Positions 18,186 through 26,191 of a stretch of DNA of 64,000 bases are shown here, piece by piece. A model generated the notes under the pieces. The model saw only the letters and a program-made list of their open reading frames with translations. It had not been told where the DNA came from and ran no database searches. The position numbers and the translations under genes are program-made. The stretch is from Mesorhizobium qingshengii (GTDB lineage Bacteria > Pseudomonadota > Alphaproteobacteria > Rhizobiales > Rhizobiaceae): the NCBI RefSeq assembly GCF_027563465.1, contig NZ_JAPFQA010000002.1, positions 186,001 to 250,000 of the forward strand, given 5' to 3'. The first letter of the stretch is position 1; every line of letters starts with the position of its first letter.

Positions 18186-19031
18186 ATGGACGAACGGGTA
18201 CCTCGCGACTTCGAGACGCTGCGCGCCACCATTCTGGACCGGCGTGAAAGCCTGCCGAGACGCATCGCCCAGATCGCCGCCTATGCGCTCGACAATCCCG
18301 ACGACATCGCTTTCGGTACCGCCGCCAGCATCGCCGCCTCGGCCGGCGTGCAGCCGTCGACCTTGATCCGCTTTGCCCAGCAGCTTGGCTTCGACGGCTT
18401 TACCAGCCTGCAGCAGGTGTTTCGCGAGCGGCTGCGCGAGCGCAACTCGTCCTATGACGAAAGGTTGCTGGCCTTGCGCGCCAAGGCCGAAGGCGGCGCC
18501 GGCCACCGCGCGATCTTCGACGGCTTCGTCGCCGCCGCCAGCACGTCGCTCAACGATATTTCGCGCACGCTGGACGAGACGCATCTGGAAGACGCGATCT
18601 CCCTCCTGGCCAGGGCCGAGACGATCTATGTGCTGGCCAAGCGCCGCTCCTATCCGGTGGCGACCTACATTGCCTATGCGCTGGGCAAGTTGAAGATCCG
18701 CAACCAATTGATCGAATCGGCGGCCGGCCTCAATGCCGAGATGATCGCCTTCGCCACGCCGGCGGATGCCGTCATCGCCATCTCCTTCTCGCCCTATGCG
18801 CCTGCAACCATCGAGGAAGCGCGGGCCATTTCCGAGCGGGGCGTGCCGATCGTCGCCATCACCGACAGCTCGTTTTCGCCGCTCGCCCAGTTCGCCAGGG
18901 TCTGGTTCGAGGTGGCCGAGGCGGATTTCGCCGGCTTCCGCTCGCTATCGGCGACGATGGCGCTGGCCATGGCGCTGACCGTTGGCGTCGGCGAGAAACG
19001 GCGCGACTCGGGTCGCAGGCGCAAGGCCTGA
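18186..19031 (+). CDS. iolR: RpiR-family regulator of inositol catabolism IolR
   Basis: A 281-residue regulator with an N-terminal RpiR-type helix-turn-helix (about residues 10-80: ASIAASAGVQPSTLIRFAQQ) and a C-terminal SIS sugar-phosphate-binding domain (about 110-250: IYVLAKRRSYPVATYIAYAL and IAISFSPYAPATIEEARAI). In rhizobia IolR represses the iol genes and probably senses an inositol catabolite phosphate. The start at 18186 gives the expected N-terminus MDERVPRDFETLR; an ATG at 18165 is also possible. The gene ends in an intrinsic terminator that separates it from iolC. Confidence 0.88.
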   Translation: MDERVPRDFETLRATILDRRESLPRRIAQIAAYALDNPDDIAFGTAASIAASAGVQPSTLIRFAQQLGFDGFTSLQQVFRERLRERNSSYDERLLALRAKAEGGAGHRAIFDGFVAAASTSLNDISRTLDETHLEDAISLLARAETIYVLAKRRSYPVATYIAYALGKLKIRNQLIESAAGLNAEMIAFATPADAVIAISFSPYAPATIEEARAISERGVPIVAITDSSFSPLAQFARVWFEVAEADFAGFRSLSATMALAMALTVGVGEKRRDSGRRRKA

Positions 19032-19045
19032 TCAGGCCCTTTTTC
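19025..19045 (+). terminator. Intrinsic terminator of iolR
   Basis: GGCCTGATCAGGCC (19025-19038) followed by CTTTTTCTT. The stem includes the iolR stop codon TGA at 19029-19031. It implies that iolC is transcribed mainly from its own promoter. Confidence 0.75.
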
Positions 19046-19051
19046 TTGTTC

Positions 19052-19100
19052 GACCATGGTCTTTTCCGAAAACCGGCAGCCACTTTTCGGGATCATGGTC
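19052..19100. repeat. Short rhizobial palindromic repeat
   Basis: Arms GACCATG (19052-19058) and CATGGTC (19094-19100) enclose CCGAAAA (19066-19072) and TTTTCGG (19084-19090). This nested hairpin is a widespread intergenic motif in Rhizobiales. It lies between the iolR terminator and the iolC promoter. Confidence 0.75.
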
Positions 19101-19117
19101 AGGCAATTTTAAACCGG

Positions 19118-19131
19118 GGAATGCTCATTCC
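19118..19131 (+). promoter_or_regulatory. IolR-type operator upstream of iolC
   Basis: GGAATGCTCATTCC is an exact GGAA-N6-TTCC. A second, one-mismatch copy GGAATTATTATTTC follows at 19148-19161 in the AT-rich promoter region. This motif is reported for inositol promoters controlled by IolR in S. meliloti. The two sites stand about 60-100 bases before the iolC start. Confidence 0.7.
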
Positions 19132-19222
19132 ATATTGACTATGTATTGGAATTATTATTTCATATTCCCGGTGCCACGCTGCCGCTCGCGCGTGAAGACA
19201 ACAAGGCCGACGGGAGGTTCCA

Positions 19223-21157
19223 ATGAGCGAAGCCGTGGAAGCGAAACATACGCCGCTCGACGTCATCACCATCGGCCGTGCTTCCGTCGACCTCTATGGC
19301 CAGCAGATCGGCTCGCGGCTGGAGGACATCACCTCCTTCGCCAAGTCGGTCGGCGGCTGCCCGGCCAACATTTCGGTCGGCACCGCCAGGCTTGGCCTGC
19401 GCTCGGCGCTGCTCACCCGCGTCGGCGACGAGCAGATGGGCCGCTTCATCCGCGAACAGCTGACGCGCGAAGGCGTTTGCGTCGACGGGCTGAAGACCGA
19501 CAAGGAGCGTCTGACCGCGCTGGTGCTGCTGTCGGTCGAGGATGAAGGCGTCTCGCCGATGATCTTCTACCGCAGCGACTGCGCCGACATGGCGCTGGCG
19601 CCGGAAGATATCGACGAAGCCTTCATCGCCTCGGCCCGCTCGATCGTCGTCACCGGCACGCATTTCTCCCGCCCCAACAGCGATGCCGCCCAGCGCAAGG
19701 CGATCCGCATCATCAAGGCCAAGGGCGGCAAGGTGGTGTTCGACATCGACTATCGGCCCAATCTGTGGGGGCTGGCCGGCCATGCCGAAGGGTTCGAGCG
19801 CTATGTCAAGTCGGACCGGGTCTCGGCCCAGCTGAAGACGGTGCTGCCCGATTGCGACCTCATCGTCGGCACCGAGGAAGAGATCATGATCGCGTCGGGC
19901 GCCGACGATTGCCTGAGCGCCCTGAAGACGATCCGCTCGCTGTCCTCGGCGACCATCGTTCTCAAGCGCGGCGCCATGGGCTGTATCGTTTATGACGGCC
20001 CCATCAGCGACGATCTCGAGGACGGCGTCGTCGGCAAGGGTTTCCCGATCGAGATCTACAATGTGCTTGGCGCCGGCGACGCCTTCATGTCCGGCTTCCT
20101 GCGCGGCTGGCTGGGCGGCGAGAGCTTCGCGACGGCGGCGACCTGGGCCAATGCCTGCGGCGCCTTCGCCGTGTCGCGGCTGCTTTGCGCGCCCGAATAT
20201 CCGACCTTCGAGGAGCTGCAGTTCTTCCTCAAGAACGGCAGCAAGCACCTGGCCTTGCGCAAGGACGAGGCGATCAACCACATCCATTGGGCAACGACGC
20301 GCCGGCGCGACATCCCCTCGCTGATGGCGCTCGCCTGCGATCACCGCGTGCAGCTGGAGGATGTGGCGGCGAAAGCCGGCGCCGATCCGGCGCGCATCCG
20401 CGATTTCAAGGTGCTGGCCGTCAGGGCGGCGGCAAAGGTCGCCGCCGGCCGCGACGGCTACGGCATGCTGATCGACGAGAAACATGGCCGCAAGGCGATG
20501 TTCGAATTCGCGCATCATCCCTTCAGCTGGCTTGGCCGGCCGGTGGAACTGCCGGGCTCGCGGCCGTTGCGCTTCGAGTTCTCACAGGACATCGGCTCGC
20601 AACTGGTGGAATGGCCGGTCGACCACTGCATCAAATGCCTGTGTTTCTACCACCCCGACGATCCGGCGGCGCTGAAGGAAGAGCAGCAGCAGAAGCTGCG
20701 CTCGCTGTTCGAGGCGGCGCGGAAAGTGGGCAGGGAGCTTCTCATCGAGATCATTGCCGGCAAGCATGGCAGGCTCGACGACACGACCATCCCGCGCGCG
20801 CTGGAGGAACTCTATGCGCTCGGCATCAAGCCCGACTGGTGGAAGCTCGAGCCGCAGGCATCGGCCGGCGCCTGGGCCAGGATCGAAGCGGTGATCCTCA
20901 AGCACGACCCCTGGTGCCGCGGCGTTGTGCTGCTTGGCCTGGAAGCGCCGCAGGACGAGCTGGAAGCAGCCTTCGCCGCCACCGCCAAGGCGCCGATCGT
21001 CAAGGGCTTTGCCGTCGGCCGCACCATCTTCGTCCACGCGGCCGAACAATGGCTGGCCGGCAAGATGTCGGATGACGAGGCAGTGGCCGACATGGCGTCG
21101 CGCTTCGAACAGCTGACCGAGGCGTGGCTTGCCGCGCGCGGTCGTAAAGCAGCATAA
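19223..21157 (+). CDS. iolC: 5-dehydro-2-deoxygluconokinase IolC fused to DUF2090 domain
   Basis: A 644-residue two-domain protein. Residues 10-330 are a PfkB-family kinase (N-terminal VITIGRASVDLYG; ATP/substrate motif NVLGAGDAFMSGFLRGW with the catalytic Asp near residue 290) that phosphorylates 5-dehydro-2-deoxygluconate. Residues about 340-640 are DUF2090, an aldolase-like domain that may act on the kinase product, the step done by IolJ in Bacillus. This fusion is standard in rhizobia. GGGAGG precedes the ATG at 19223. First gene of iolC-iolD-iolE-iolB, under the GGAA-N6-TTCC sites. Confidence 0.93.
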   Translation: MSEAVEAKHTPLDVITIGRASVDLYGQQIGSRLEDITSFAKSVGGCPANISVGTARLGLRSALLTRVGDEQMGRFIREQLTREGVCVDGLKTDKERLTALVLLSVEDEGVSPMIFYRSDCADMALAPEDIDEAFIASARSIVVTGTHFSRPNSDAAQRKAIRIIKAKGGKVVFDIDYRPNLWGLAGHAEGFERYVKSDRVSAQLKTVLPDCDLIVGTEEEIMIASGADDCLSALKTIRSLSSATIVLKRGAMGCIVYDGPISDDLEDGVVGKGFPIEIYNVLGAGDAFMSGFLRGWLGGESFATAATWANACGAFAVSRLLCAPEYPTFEELQFFLKNGSKHLALRKDEAINHIHWATTRRRDIPSLMALACDHRVQLEDVAAKAGADPARIRDFKVLAVRAAAKVAAGRDGYGMLIDEKHGRKAMFEFAHHPFSWLGRPVELPGSRPLRFEFSQDIGSQLVEWPVDHCIKCLCFYHPDDPAALKEEQQQKLRSLFEAARKVGRELLIEIIAGKHGRLDDTTIPRALEELYALGIKPDWWKLEPQASAGAWARIEAVILKHDPWCRGVVLLGLEAPQDELEAAFAATAKAPIVKGFAVGRTIFVHAAEQWLAGKMSDDEAVADMASRFEQLTEAWLAARGRKAA

Positions 21158-21191
21158 GAAAGCGCGGCGTAGGACTGCGGAGGAAAACACC

Positions 21192-23042
21192 ATGAGCAAG
21201 ACAATCCGCCTGACGATGGCGCAGGCGCTGACCCGCTTTCTCAGCAAGCAGATGACCGAGATCGACGGCCAGAAAGTACCGATCTTCGGCGGCGTGTGGG
21301 CGATCTTCGGCCACGGCAACGTCGCAGGCATCGGCGAGGCGCTCTACCAGCTGCGCGACGAACTGCCGACCTTCCGCGCCCACAACGAACAGGCGATGGC
21401 GCATGCGGCGATCGCCTACGCCAAGGCCAACTTCCGCCGCCGTTTCATGGCGGCGACGAGTTCGATCGGCCCGGGCGCCCTCAACATGGTGACGGCGGCG
21501 GCACTCGCCCATGTCAACCGGCTGCCGGTGCTGTTTCTCCCCGGCGATGTCTTCGCCAACCGCATCCCGGACCCGGTCCTGCAGCAGGCGGAGGATTTCT
21601 CCGACGGTACCGCGACAGTCAACGACTGCTTCCGTCCGGTTTCGCGCTATTTCGACCGCATCACGCGGCCGGAGCAGATCATTCCCGCACTCAGCCGTGC
21701 CTTGGCTGTGCTGACCGATCCGGCCGATTGCGGCCCGGTGACGCTGTCGCTATGCCAGGACGTGCAGGCCGAGGCCTATGACTATCCCGAGAGCTTCTTT
21801 GCCGAGCGGGTCTGGCACCAACGCCGGCCGCGGCCGGACCGCCACGAACTTGCCGCCGCTGTCGCGGCGCTCAAGGGCGCGAAGAAGCCGCTCATCATCG
21901 CCGGCGGCGGCGTGCTTTATTCGCAAGCCTCGGACGAACTGGCGAAGTTCGCCGAGACGGCCGGCATTCCGGTCTGCGAGACGCAAGGCGGCAAATCCTC
22001 GTTGCCGGACGATCATCCGCTCAACATGGCGGCGGTCGGCGTCACCGGTACCTCGGCCGCCAACCGGCTGGCCGAGGGCGCCGATGTCGTGCTGGCCATC
22101 GGCACGCGGCTGCAGGATTTCACCACCGGCTCGTGGGCGCTGTTCAAGAATTCCGGCAAGACCATCATCGGGCTCAACGTGCAGCCTTTCGACGCCGGCA
22201 AGCACCGGGCGCTGCCCTTGGTCGCCGACGCGGCCGAGGGGCTGGCCGAACTCGGCACGGCGCTGAAGGGCTGGAAAGCGCCTTCCGCCTGGACCGACAA
22301 TGCTGCCACCGGCAAGAAGGCCTGGCGGGCCGACGCCGCCAGGGTGACGGCGTCAACCAATGCCGCCTACCCGTCCGACGCGCAGGTGATCGGCGCCGTG
22401 CAACGCGCCATGGGCTCCGGCGTGATCCTGCTGAATGCAGCAGGCGGCCTGCCGGGCGAACTGCACAAGCTCTGGCAGGCGGGCGCCCCCGGCTCCTACC
22501 ACGCCGAATATGGCTTCTCGACCATGGGCTACGAAATCGCCGGCGGGCTCGGCACCAAGATGGCGAAGCCCGACGAGGAGGTCGTCGTCATGATTGGCGA
22601 CGGCTCCTATCTGATGCTGAATTCCGAGATCGCCACGTCGGTGATGCTCGGTTTGAAGCTGACCATCGTGCTGCTCGACAACAGGGGTTATGGCTGCATC
22701 AACCGGCTGCAGATGGCGACCGGCGGCGCCAACTTCAACAATCTCTTGAAGGACTCGCGCCACGCGGTTCTGCCCGACATCGACTTCGCCGCGCACGCGG
22801 CGAGCATGGGGGCGATCGCCGAGAAGGTGCCGTCGATAGCGGGGCTCGAAAACGCGCTGCAAAAGGCCAAGAAGAACGACCGCACCACCGTGCTGGTCAT
22901 CGACACCGACCCGCTGGTTTCCACCGAGGCCGGTGGCCATTGGTGGGACGTGGCGGTGCCGGAGGTCTCGGCACGCAGCCAGGTGAACGCGGCGCGCAAG
23001 GCCTATGACGAGAAGCGGCAGATGCAGACCATTGGCGATTGA
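21192..23042 (+). CDS. iolD: 3D-(3,5/4)-trihydroxycyclohexane-1,2-dione hydrolase IolD
   Basis: Thiamine-diphosphate enzyme that opens the ring of the inositol-derived diketone to give 5-deoxyglucuronate. The 616-residue protein has the three domains of the acetolactate synthase-like family: N-terminal PYR domain with the E in FRAHNEQAMAHAAIAYAK (near residue 60), a central domain, and the C-terminal ThDP motif GDGSYLMLNSEIATSV near residue 470. The ATG at 21192 has GGAGGAAAACACC just before it; an earlier in-frame codon lies inside iolC. Follows iolC by 34 bases. Confidence 0.95.
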   Translation: MSKTIRLTMAQALTRFLSKQMTEIDGQKVPIFGGVWAIFGHGNVAGIGEALYQLRDELPTFRAHNEQAMAHAAIAYAKANFRRRFMAATSSIGPGALNMVTAAALAHVNRLPVLFLPGDVFANRIPDPVLQQAEDFSDGTATVNDCFRPVSRYFDRITRPEQIIPALSRALAVLTDPADCGPVTLSLCQDVQAEAYDYPESFFAERVWHQRRPRPDRHELAAAVAALKGAKKPLIIAGGGVLYSQASDELAKFAETAGIPVCETQGGKSSLPDDHPLNMAAVGVTGTSAANRLAEGADVVLAIGTRLQDFTTGSWALFKNSGKTIIGLNVQPFDAGKHRALPLVADAAEGLAELGTALKGWKAPSAWTDNAATGKKAWRADAARVTASTNAAYPSDAQVIGAVQRAMGSGVILLNAAGGLPGELHKLWQAGAPGSYHAEYGFSTMGYEIAGGLGTKMAKPDEEVVVMIGDGSYLMLNSEIATSVMLGLKLTIVLLDNRGYGCINRLQMATGGANFNNLLKDSRHAVLPDIDFAAHAASMGAIAEKVPSIAGLENALQKAKKNDRTTVLVIDTDPLVSTEAGGHWWDVAVPEVSARSQVNAARKAYDEKRQMQTIGD

Positions 23043-23063
23043 ATGATCGCGCTGCCAGTCCCT

Positions 23064-23164
23064 ACCTCCCCTTGTGGGAGGTCGGACCGAAGGTCCGGGT
23101 GGGGGTCTGGCGCCGCACCCCCACCTCGCTGCTTCGCAGCGACCCTTCCCACAAGGGGGAGGGT
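23064..23164. repeat. Palindromic repeat, type A copy 2, between iolD and iolE
   Basis: Same block order as 6188-6289: ACCTCCCCTTGTGGGAGG, GTCGGACCGAAGGTCCGGGT, CGCTGCTTCGCAGCG and TTCCCACAAGGGGGAGGG. It lies inside the iol operon, so the long hairpin would form in the iolD-iolE message and may affect stability or relative expression. Confidence 0.88.
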
Positions 23165-23191
23165 GACACGAACTAAAAATGGAGCGACGAC

Positions 23192-24109
23192 TTGAAAGCC
23201 AGACTGGGCATGTCCCCCATCGCGTGGTGGAACGACGATCTTGCGGAACTCAGCGATGACGTATCGCTGGAGGAGTGCTTGCGCCAGTCGCGTTCGGCCG
23301 GCTTTACCGGCATGGAAATGGGCCGGCGTTTTCCCAATGACCCCAATGTCATGCTGCCGATCCTGAAGGCAGCCGATGTGACGCTGTGCGGCGGCTGGTT
23401 CTCGGGTACGCTGGTCGATGAGGACATGGCCAGGAACAAGGACCGCATCCAGCCGATGATCGACCTGTTCAGGGCGGTGAATGCGCCTTGCATCGTCTAT
23501 GGCGAGGTCGGCCGCTCGATCCAGGGCGATCGCTCGAAGCCGCTCGCCACCAAGCCGAAGCTCTCGGACGACGAGATGAAGGCCTATGCGAAGCGCCTGA
23601 CCGAGTTTGGCGAATGGTGCGCCGAGCAAGGCATGCCGCTGTCCTATCACCATCACATGGCGGCGGTGGTCGAGACGGAGCCGGAGCTCGATGCCTTCAT
23701 GCGCTATTCCGGAGCCGGTATCCCGCTGCTGCTCGATGCCGGACATCTGGCCTTTGCCGGCGGCGACGTGCTGCGCGCCATCGACAACCACCACAAGCGC
23801 ATCAGCCATGTGCATGTGAAGGATGTGCGCATGGGCGTGATCGACAAGCTCGACCGCACGAAGCAGTCCTTCCTCGACGCCGTGGCGCTCGGCGCCTTCA
23901 CGGTGCCGGGCGACGGCTCGCTGGATTTCGGCGCCATCGTGCAACGGTTCGCCGATCATGGCTACGAAGGCTGGTTCGTGGTCGAGGCCGAGCAGGACCC
24001 GAAGAAGAACCCGCCGCTCAAGATGGCGCAGGTCGGCCACAAGGAATTGATGCGCGTCATGACCGCCGCCGGCTACACGGTCGAGACACAAGGCTTCCCC
24101 AATGCCTAG
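23192..24109 (+). CDS. iolE: Myo-inosose-2 dehydratase IolE
   Basis: Dehydrates scyllo-inosose (2-keto-myo-inositol) to the cyclohexanedione used by IolD. The 305-residue protein is a TIM-barrel of the xylose-isomerase-like AP-endonuclease 2 family; SYHHHMAAVVETEPELDAFM and LLLDAGHLAFAGGD carry the metal-binding His, Glu and Asp residues, with HVHVKDVR and VVEAEQDP later. The start is TTG 23192, 7 bases after GGAG. The last codons, including the stop, are part of an 18-bp tandem repeat. The type A palindrome separates it from iolD. Confidence 0.93.
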   Translation: MKARLGMSPIAWWNDDLAELSDDVSLEECLRQSRSAGFTGMEMGRRFPNDPNVMLPILKAADVTLCGGWFSGTLVDEDMARNKDRIQPMIDLFRAVNAPCIVYGEVGRSIQGDRSKPLATKPKLSDDEMKAYAKRLTEFGEWCAEQGMPLSYHHHMAAVVETEPELDAFMRYSGAGIPLLLDAGHLAFAGGDVLRAIDNHHKRISHVHVKDVRMGVIDKLDRTKQSFLDAVALGAFTVPGDGSLDFGAIVQRFADHGYEGWFVVEAEQDPKKNPPLKMAQVGHKELMRVMTAAGYTVETQGFPNA

Positions 24110-24145
24110 GGCTTCCCCAATGCCTAGGGCTTTCCCAATGCCTGA
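24092..24145. repeat. Three tandem 18-bp units at the iolE stop
   Basis: Units GGCTTCCCCAATGCCTAG at 24092-24109 and 24110-24127, and a slightly altered GGCTTTCCCAATGCCTGA at 24128-24145. The first unit contains the iolE stop codon, so the two downstream copies are untranslated. This is a second case in the window of tandem duplication right at a gene end. Confidence 0.93.
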
Positions 24146-24187
24146 TGCGATGGTTCCCTGTGAAGCCGGTTGCTGTAGATTGGCCCT

Positions 24188-24406
24188 ATGAAAGATTCCG
24201 AACACCCGTTCTTCCGCCCGCTGTGGCGGCGCGTCGCGGTCGTCGCCGTCTGTGTCATCTGGTCAGTCATCGAGTTCGCCACCGGCACGCCGTTCTGGGG
24301 CGTCATCGCGCTCGGTTTCGCCGGCTACGGCGTCTGGCAGTTCTTCTATCTCTACAAGCCGGCCGACGAGACCAAGACGACGGCCGAAGCCGAACCGAAG
24401 GAGTAA
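24188..24406 (+). CDS. Small two-helix membrane protein in the iol operon
   Basis: A 72-residue protein of unknown function. It has two hydrophobic segments, about residues 15-33 (RVAVVAVCVIWSVIEFATG) and 35-55 (PFWGVIALGFAGYGVWQFF), and a charged C-terminus rich in Lys and Glu. It lies between iolE and iolB with only 5 bases to iolB, so it is likely cotranscribed. Similar small genes are commonly found at this place in rhizobial iol operons. No function is proposed. Confidence 0.75.
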   Translation: MKDSEHPFFRPLWRRVAVVAVCVIWSVIEFATGTPFWGVIALGFAGYGVWQFFYLYKPADETKTTAEAEPKE

Positions 24407-24411
24407 CCCGG

Positions 24412-25224
24412 ATGTCGAAGCTGCTGGTGAAGGCCGACAAGGGCCATGGCCGCGTCGCCCATGTGACGCCGGAAAGCGCCGGCTGGACCTATGTCGGTTT
24501 CGACCTGCATCGGCTGAAACCCGGCGAGACGGCTTCCGGAAAAACGGATGATCGCGAGGTCTGCCTGGTGTTCGTCACCGGCAAGGGCAAAGCCAGCGCC
24601 GGCGGCAAGGAGCTCGGCCTGCTCGGCCAGCGCATGTCGCCCTTCGAGGGCAAGCCGTGGTCTGTGTACGTGCCGGGGGGATCGGACTGGTCGGTGACCG
24701 CCGACACCGAGCTGGAGCTCGCGGTGTGCTCGGCGCCGGACCTTGGCGGCGGCCTGCCGGTTCGTGTGATCGCACCGGACGATCTCGGCCAGGAGGTGCG
24801 CGGCAAGGGCACCAACACGCGCTACGTCACCAACATCCTGCCGGAGGGCAAGCCGGCCGACTCGCTGCTGGTGGTCGAGGTCATCACGCCCGGTGGCCAT
24901 ACGTCGAGCTACCCACCGCACAAGCATGACCAGGACAATCTGCCGGCCGAATCCTATCTCGAGGAAACCTACTACCACCGGCTCAACCCGCCGCAGGGCT
25001 TTGCCTTCCAGCGCGTCTACACCGACGCCGACAAGGATGGCCATCGCGCGCTCGACGAAGCGATGGCGATCGAGGATGGCGACGTGGTGCTGGTGCCCAA
25101 GGGTTATCATCCCTGCGCCGCCTGCCACGGCTACGACCTCTACTATCTCAACGTCATGGCCGGTCCGAAGCGGACGTGGAAATTCCACAATGCGCCCGAG
25201 CACGAATGGCTGATGAAGGCCTGA
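24412..25224 (+). CDS. iolB: 5-deoxy-glucuronate isomerase IolB
   Basis: Isomerises 5-deoxy-glucuronate to 5-dehydro-2-deoxygluconate, the substrate of IolC. The 270-residue, two-cupin protein has the metal-binding set in SYPPHKHDQ (near residue 163) with a Glu in ESYLEETYYHR and a later His in VPKGYHPCAACHGYDLYY. The ATG at 24412 follows the small gene by 5 bases. It is the last gene of the iol operon; two hairpins follow. The gene iolA (malonate semialdehyde dehydrogenase), needed to finish the pathway, is not in this window. Confidence 0.95.
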   Translation: MSKLLVKADKGHGRVAHVTPESAGWTYVGFDLHRLKPGETASGKTDDREVCLVFVTGKGKASAGGKELGLLGQRMSPFEGKPWSVYVPGGSDWSVTADTELELAVCSAPDLGGGLPVRVIAPDDLGQEVRGKGTNTRYVTNILPEGKPADSLLVVEVITPGGHTSSYPPHKHDQDNLPAESYLEETYYHRLNPPQGFAFQRVYTDADKDGHRALDEAMAIEDGDVVLVPKGYHPCAACHGYDLYYLNVMAGPKRTWKFHNAPEHEWLMKA

Positions 25225-25227
25225 CCA

Positions 25228-25316
25228 CGCATTTCGCAGCCAAGTGGGATCACTTGGCGTTGCACAAATGCGACCAAGCATAAGAACCGGGATCCATCCA
25301 TTCGATGGATTCCGGT
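25228..25316. repeat. Two hairpins after iolB
   Basis: The first has a perfect 8-bp stem GCCAAGTG (25239-25246) and CACTTGGC (25251-25258), extended by CGCATTT (25228-25234) and AAATGCG (25266-25272). The second pairs ACCGGGATCCATC (25286-25298) with GATGGATTCCGGT (25304-25316), one mismatch. No T tract follows; they may end the iol transcript or be dispersed repeats. Confidence 0.65.
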
Positions 25317-25463
25317 CGTGCCTTTTGCGTGAAGCTGTTGGTTCAGCTTGGAAAAATCGTCGGCTAAGGACCAGCCAGGTCGATTTGCCTTCGAAAACCC
25401 TTCAAAGCTTCGTCAATCCGTCATGGAAATCACCTATGGCAACGAGACTGACGAGGACTTTCC

Positions 25464-26171
25464 ATGCGTTATGCCATCTATTTCACCCCCCGGCAGGACG
25501 AGAAGCTGGCGCGGATCGCCGCCAACTGGCTTGGCCGCGACCCGTTTGGTGCCGCGACAAGGCCGGTTGAGGCGGTGGGCGACCTGTCGGCGGCGGAAGT
25601 CGCCTTCCATACCGCTTCGGCGCGCCGCTACGGCTTTCACGCGACGTTGAAAGCGCCCTTCCGCCTGGCTGCCAACGAGACGGAAGCCTCGTTGCGCGCA
25701 GCACTCGACACTTTTGCCGAAGCGACGCCGGTTGTGACAATCCCGCGCCTTGTCGTCAGCCAGATCGACGGCTTCTTCGCGCTGGTGCCGGAAGGACCGC
25801 TGCCGGCGCTCAACCGTTTCGCCGATGATGTCGTGCTCGGCTTCGACCAATTTCGCGCGCCGTTGACCGAGGCCGAGATCGAAAGGCGCAGCCCCGATTC
25901 GCTGAAGCCGGCCGAGTTCCGCAATCTCTGCCAATGGGGCTATCCCTACGTCTTCGAAACCTTTCGCTTCCACATGACGCTGTCCGGCCGGGCGGCGTCA
26001 CAGGAAAGCCCTCGTCTTCGCCTAGCCATCGACAGCCTGTTCGCGGAGGTTCTGCAACAGCCGGTCCTGGTCGACGCGCTGACGCTGTTTGTCGAAACCG
26101 AACCGGGCGCGCCGTTCATGGTGCTCTCCCATCACGCGCTCGGGCGCCGCGCCGCTAGAAGAACCGCGTGA
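25464..26171 (+). CDS. DUF1045 2H-phosphoesterase-like phosphonate metabolism protein
   Basis: A 235-residue protein of the DUF1045 family (TIGR-type phosphonate metabolism protein). Two HxT motifs of the 2H phosphoesterase superfamily are visible: FHATLKAPF near residue 57 and FHMTLSGRA near residue 170. Such proteins are found with phnM and phnN in alphaproteobacteria and may hydrolyse cyclic phosphate intermediates of the C-P lyase pathway. It precedes phnM directly and is probably cotranscribed. The 239 bases upstream carry only hairpins and no clear Pho box. Confidence 0.85.
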   Translation: MRYAIYFTPRQDEKLARIAANWLGRDPFGAATRPVEAVGDLSAAEVAFHTASARRYGFHATLKAPFRLAANETEASLRAALDTFAEATPVVTIPRLVVSQIDGFFALVPEGPLPALNRFADDVVLGFDQFRAPLTEAEIERRSPDSLKPAEFRNLCQWGYPYVFETFRFHMTLSGRAASQESPRLRLAIDSLFAEVLQQPVLVDALTLFVETEPGAPFMVLSHHALGRRAARRTA

Positions 26172-26191
26172 ATAACCAAGGACTGCCTGAA

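Noticed and set aside
25317..25463. A Pho box before the DUF1045-phnM-phnN genes
   Set aside because: Only weak CGTCA-like fragments are seen; two properly spaced CTGTCAT-type repeats are absent.
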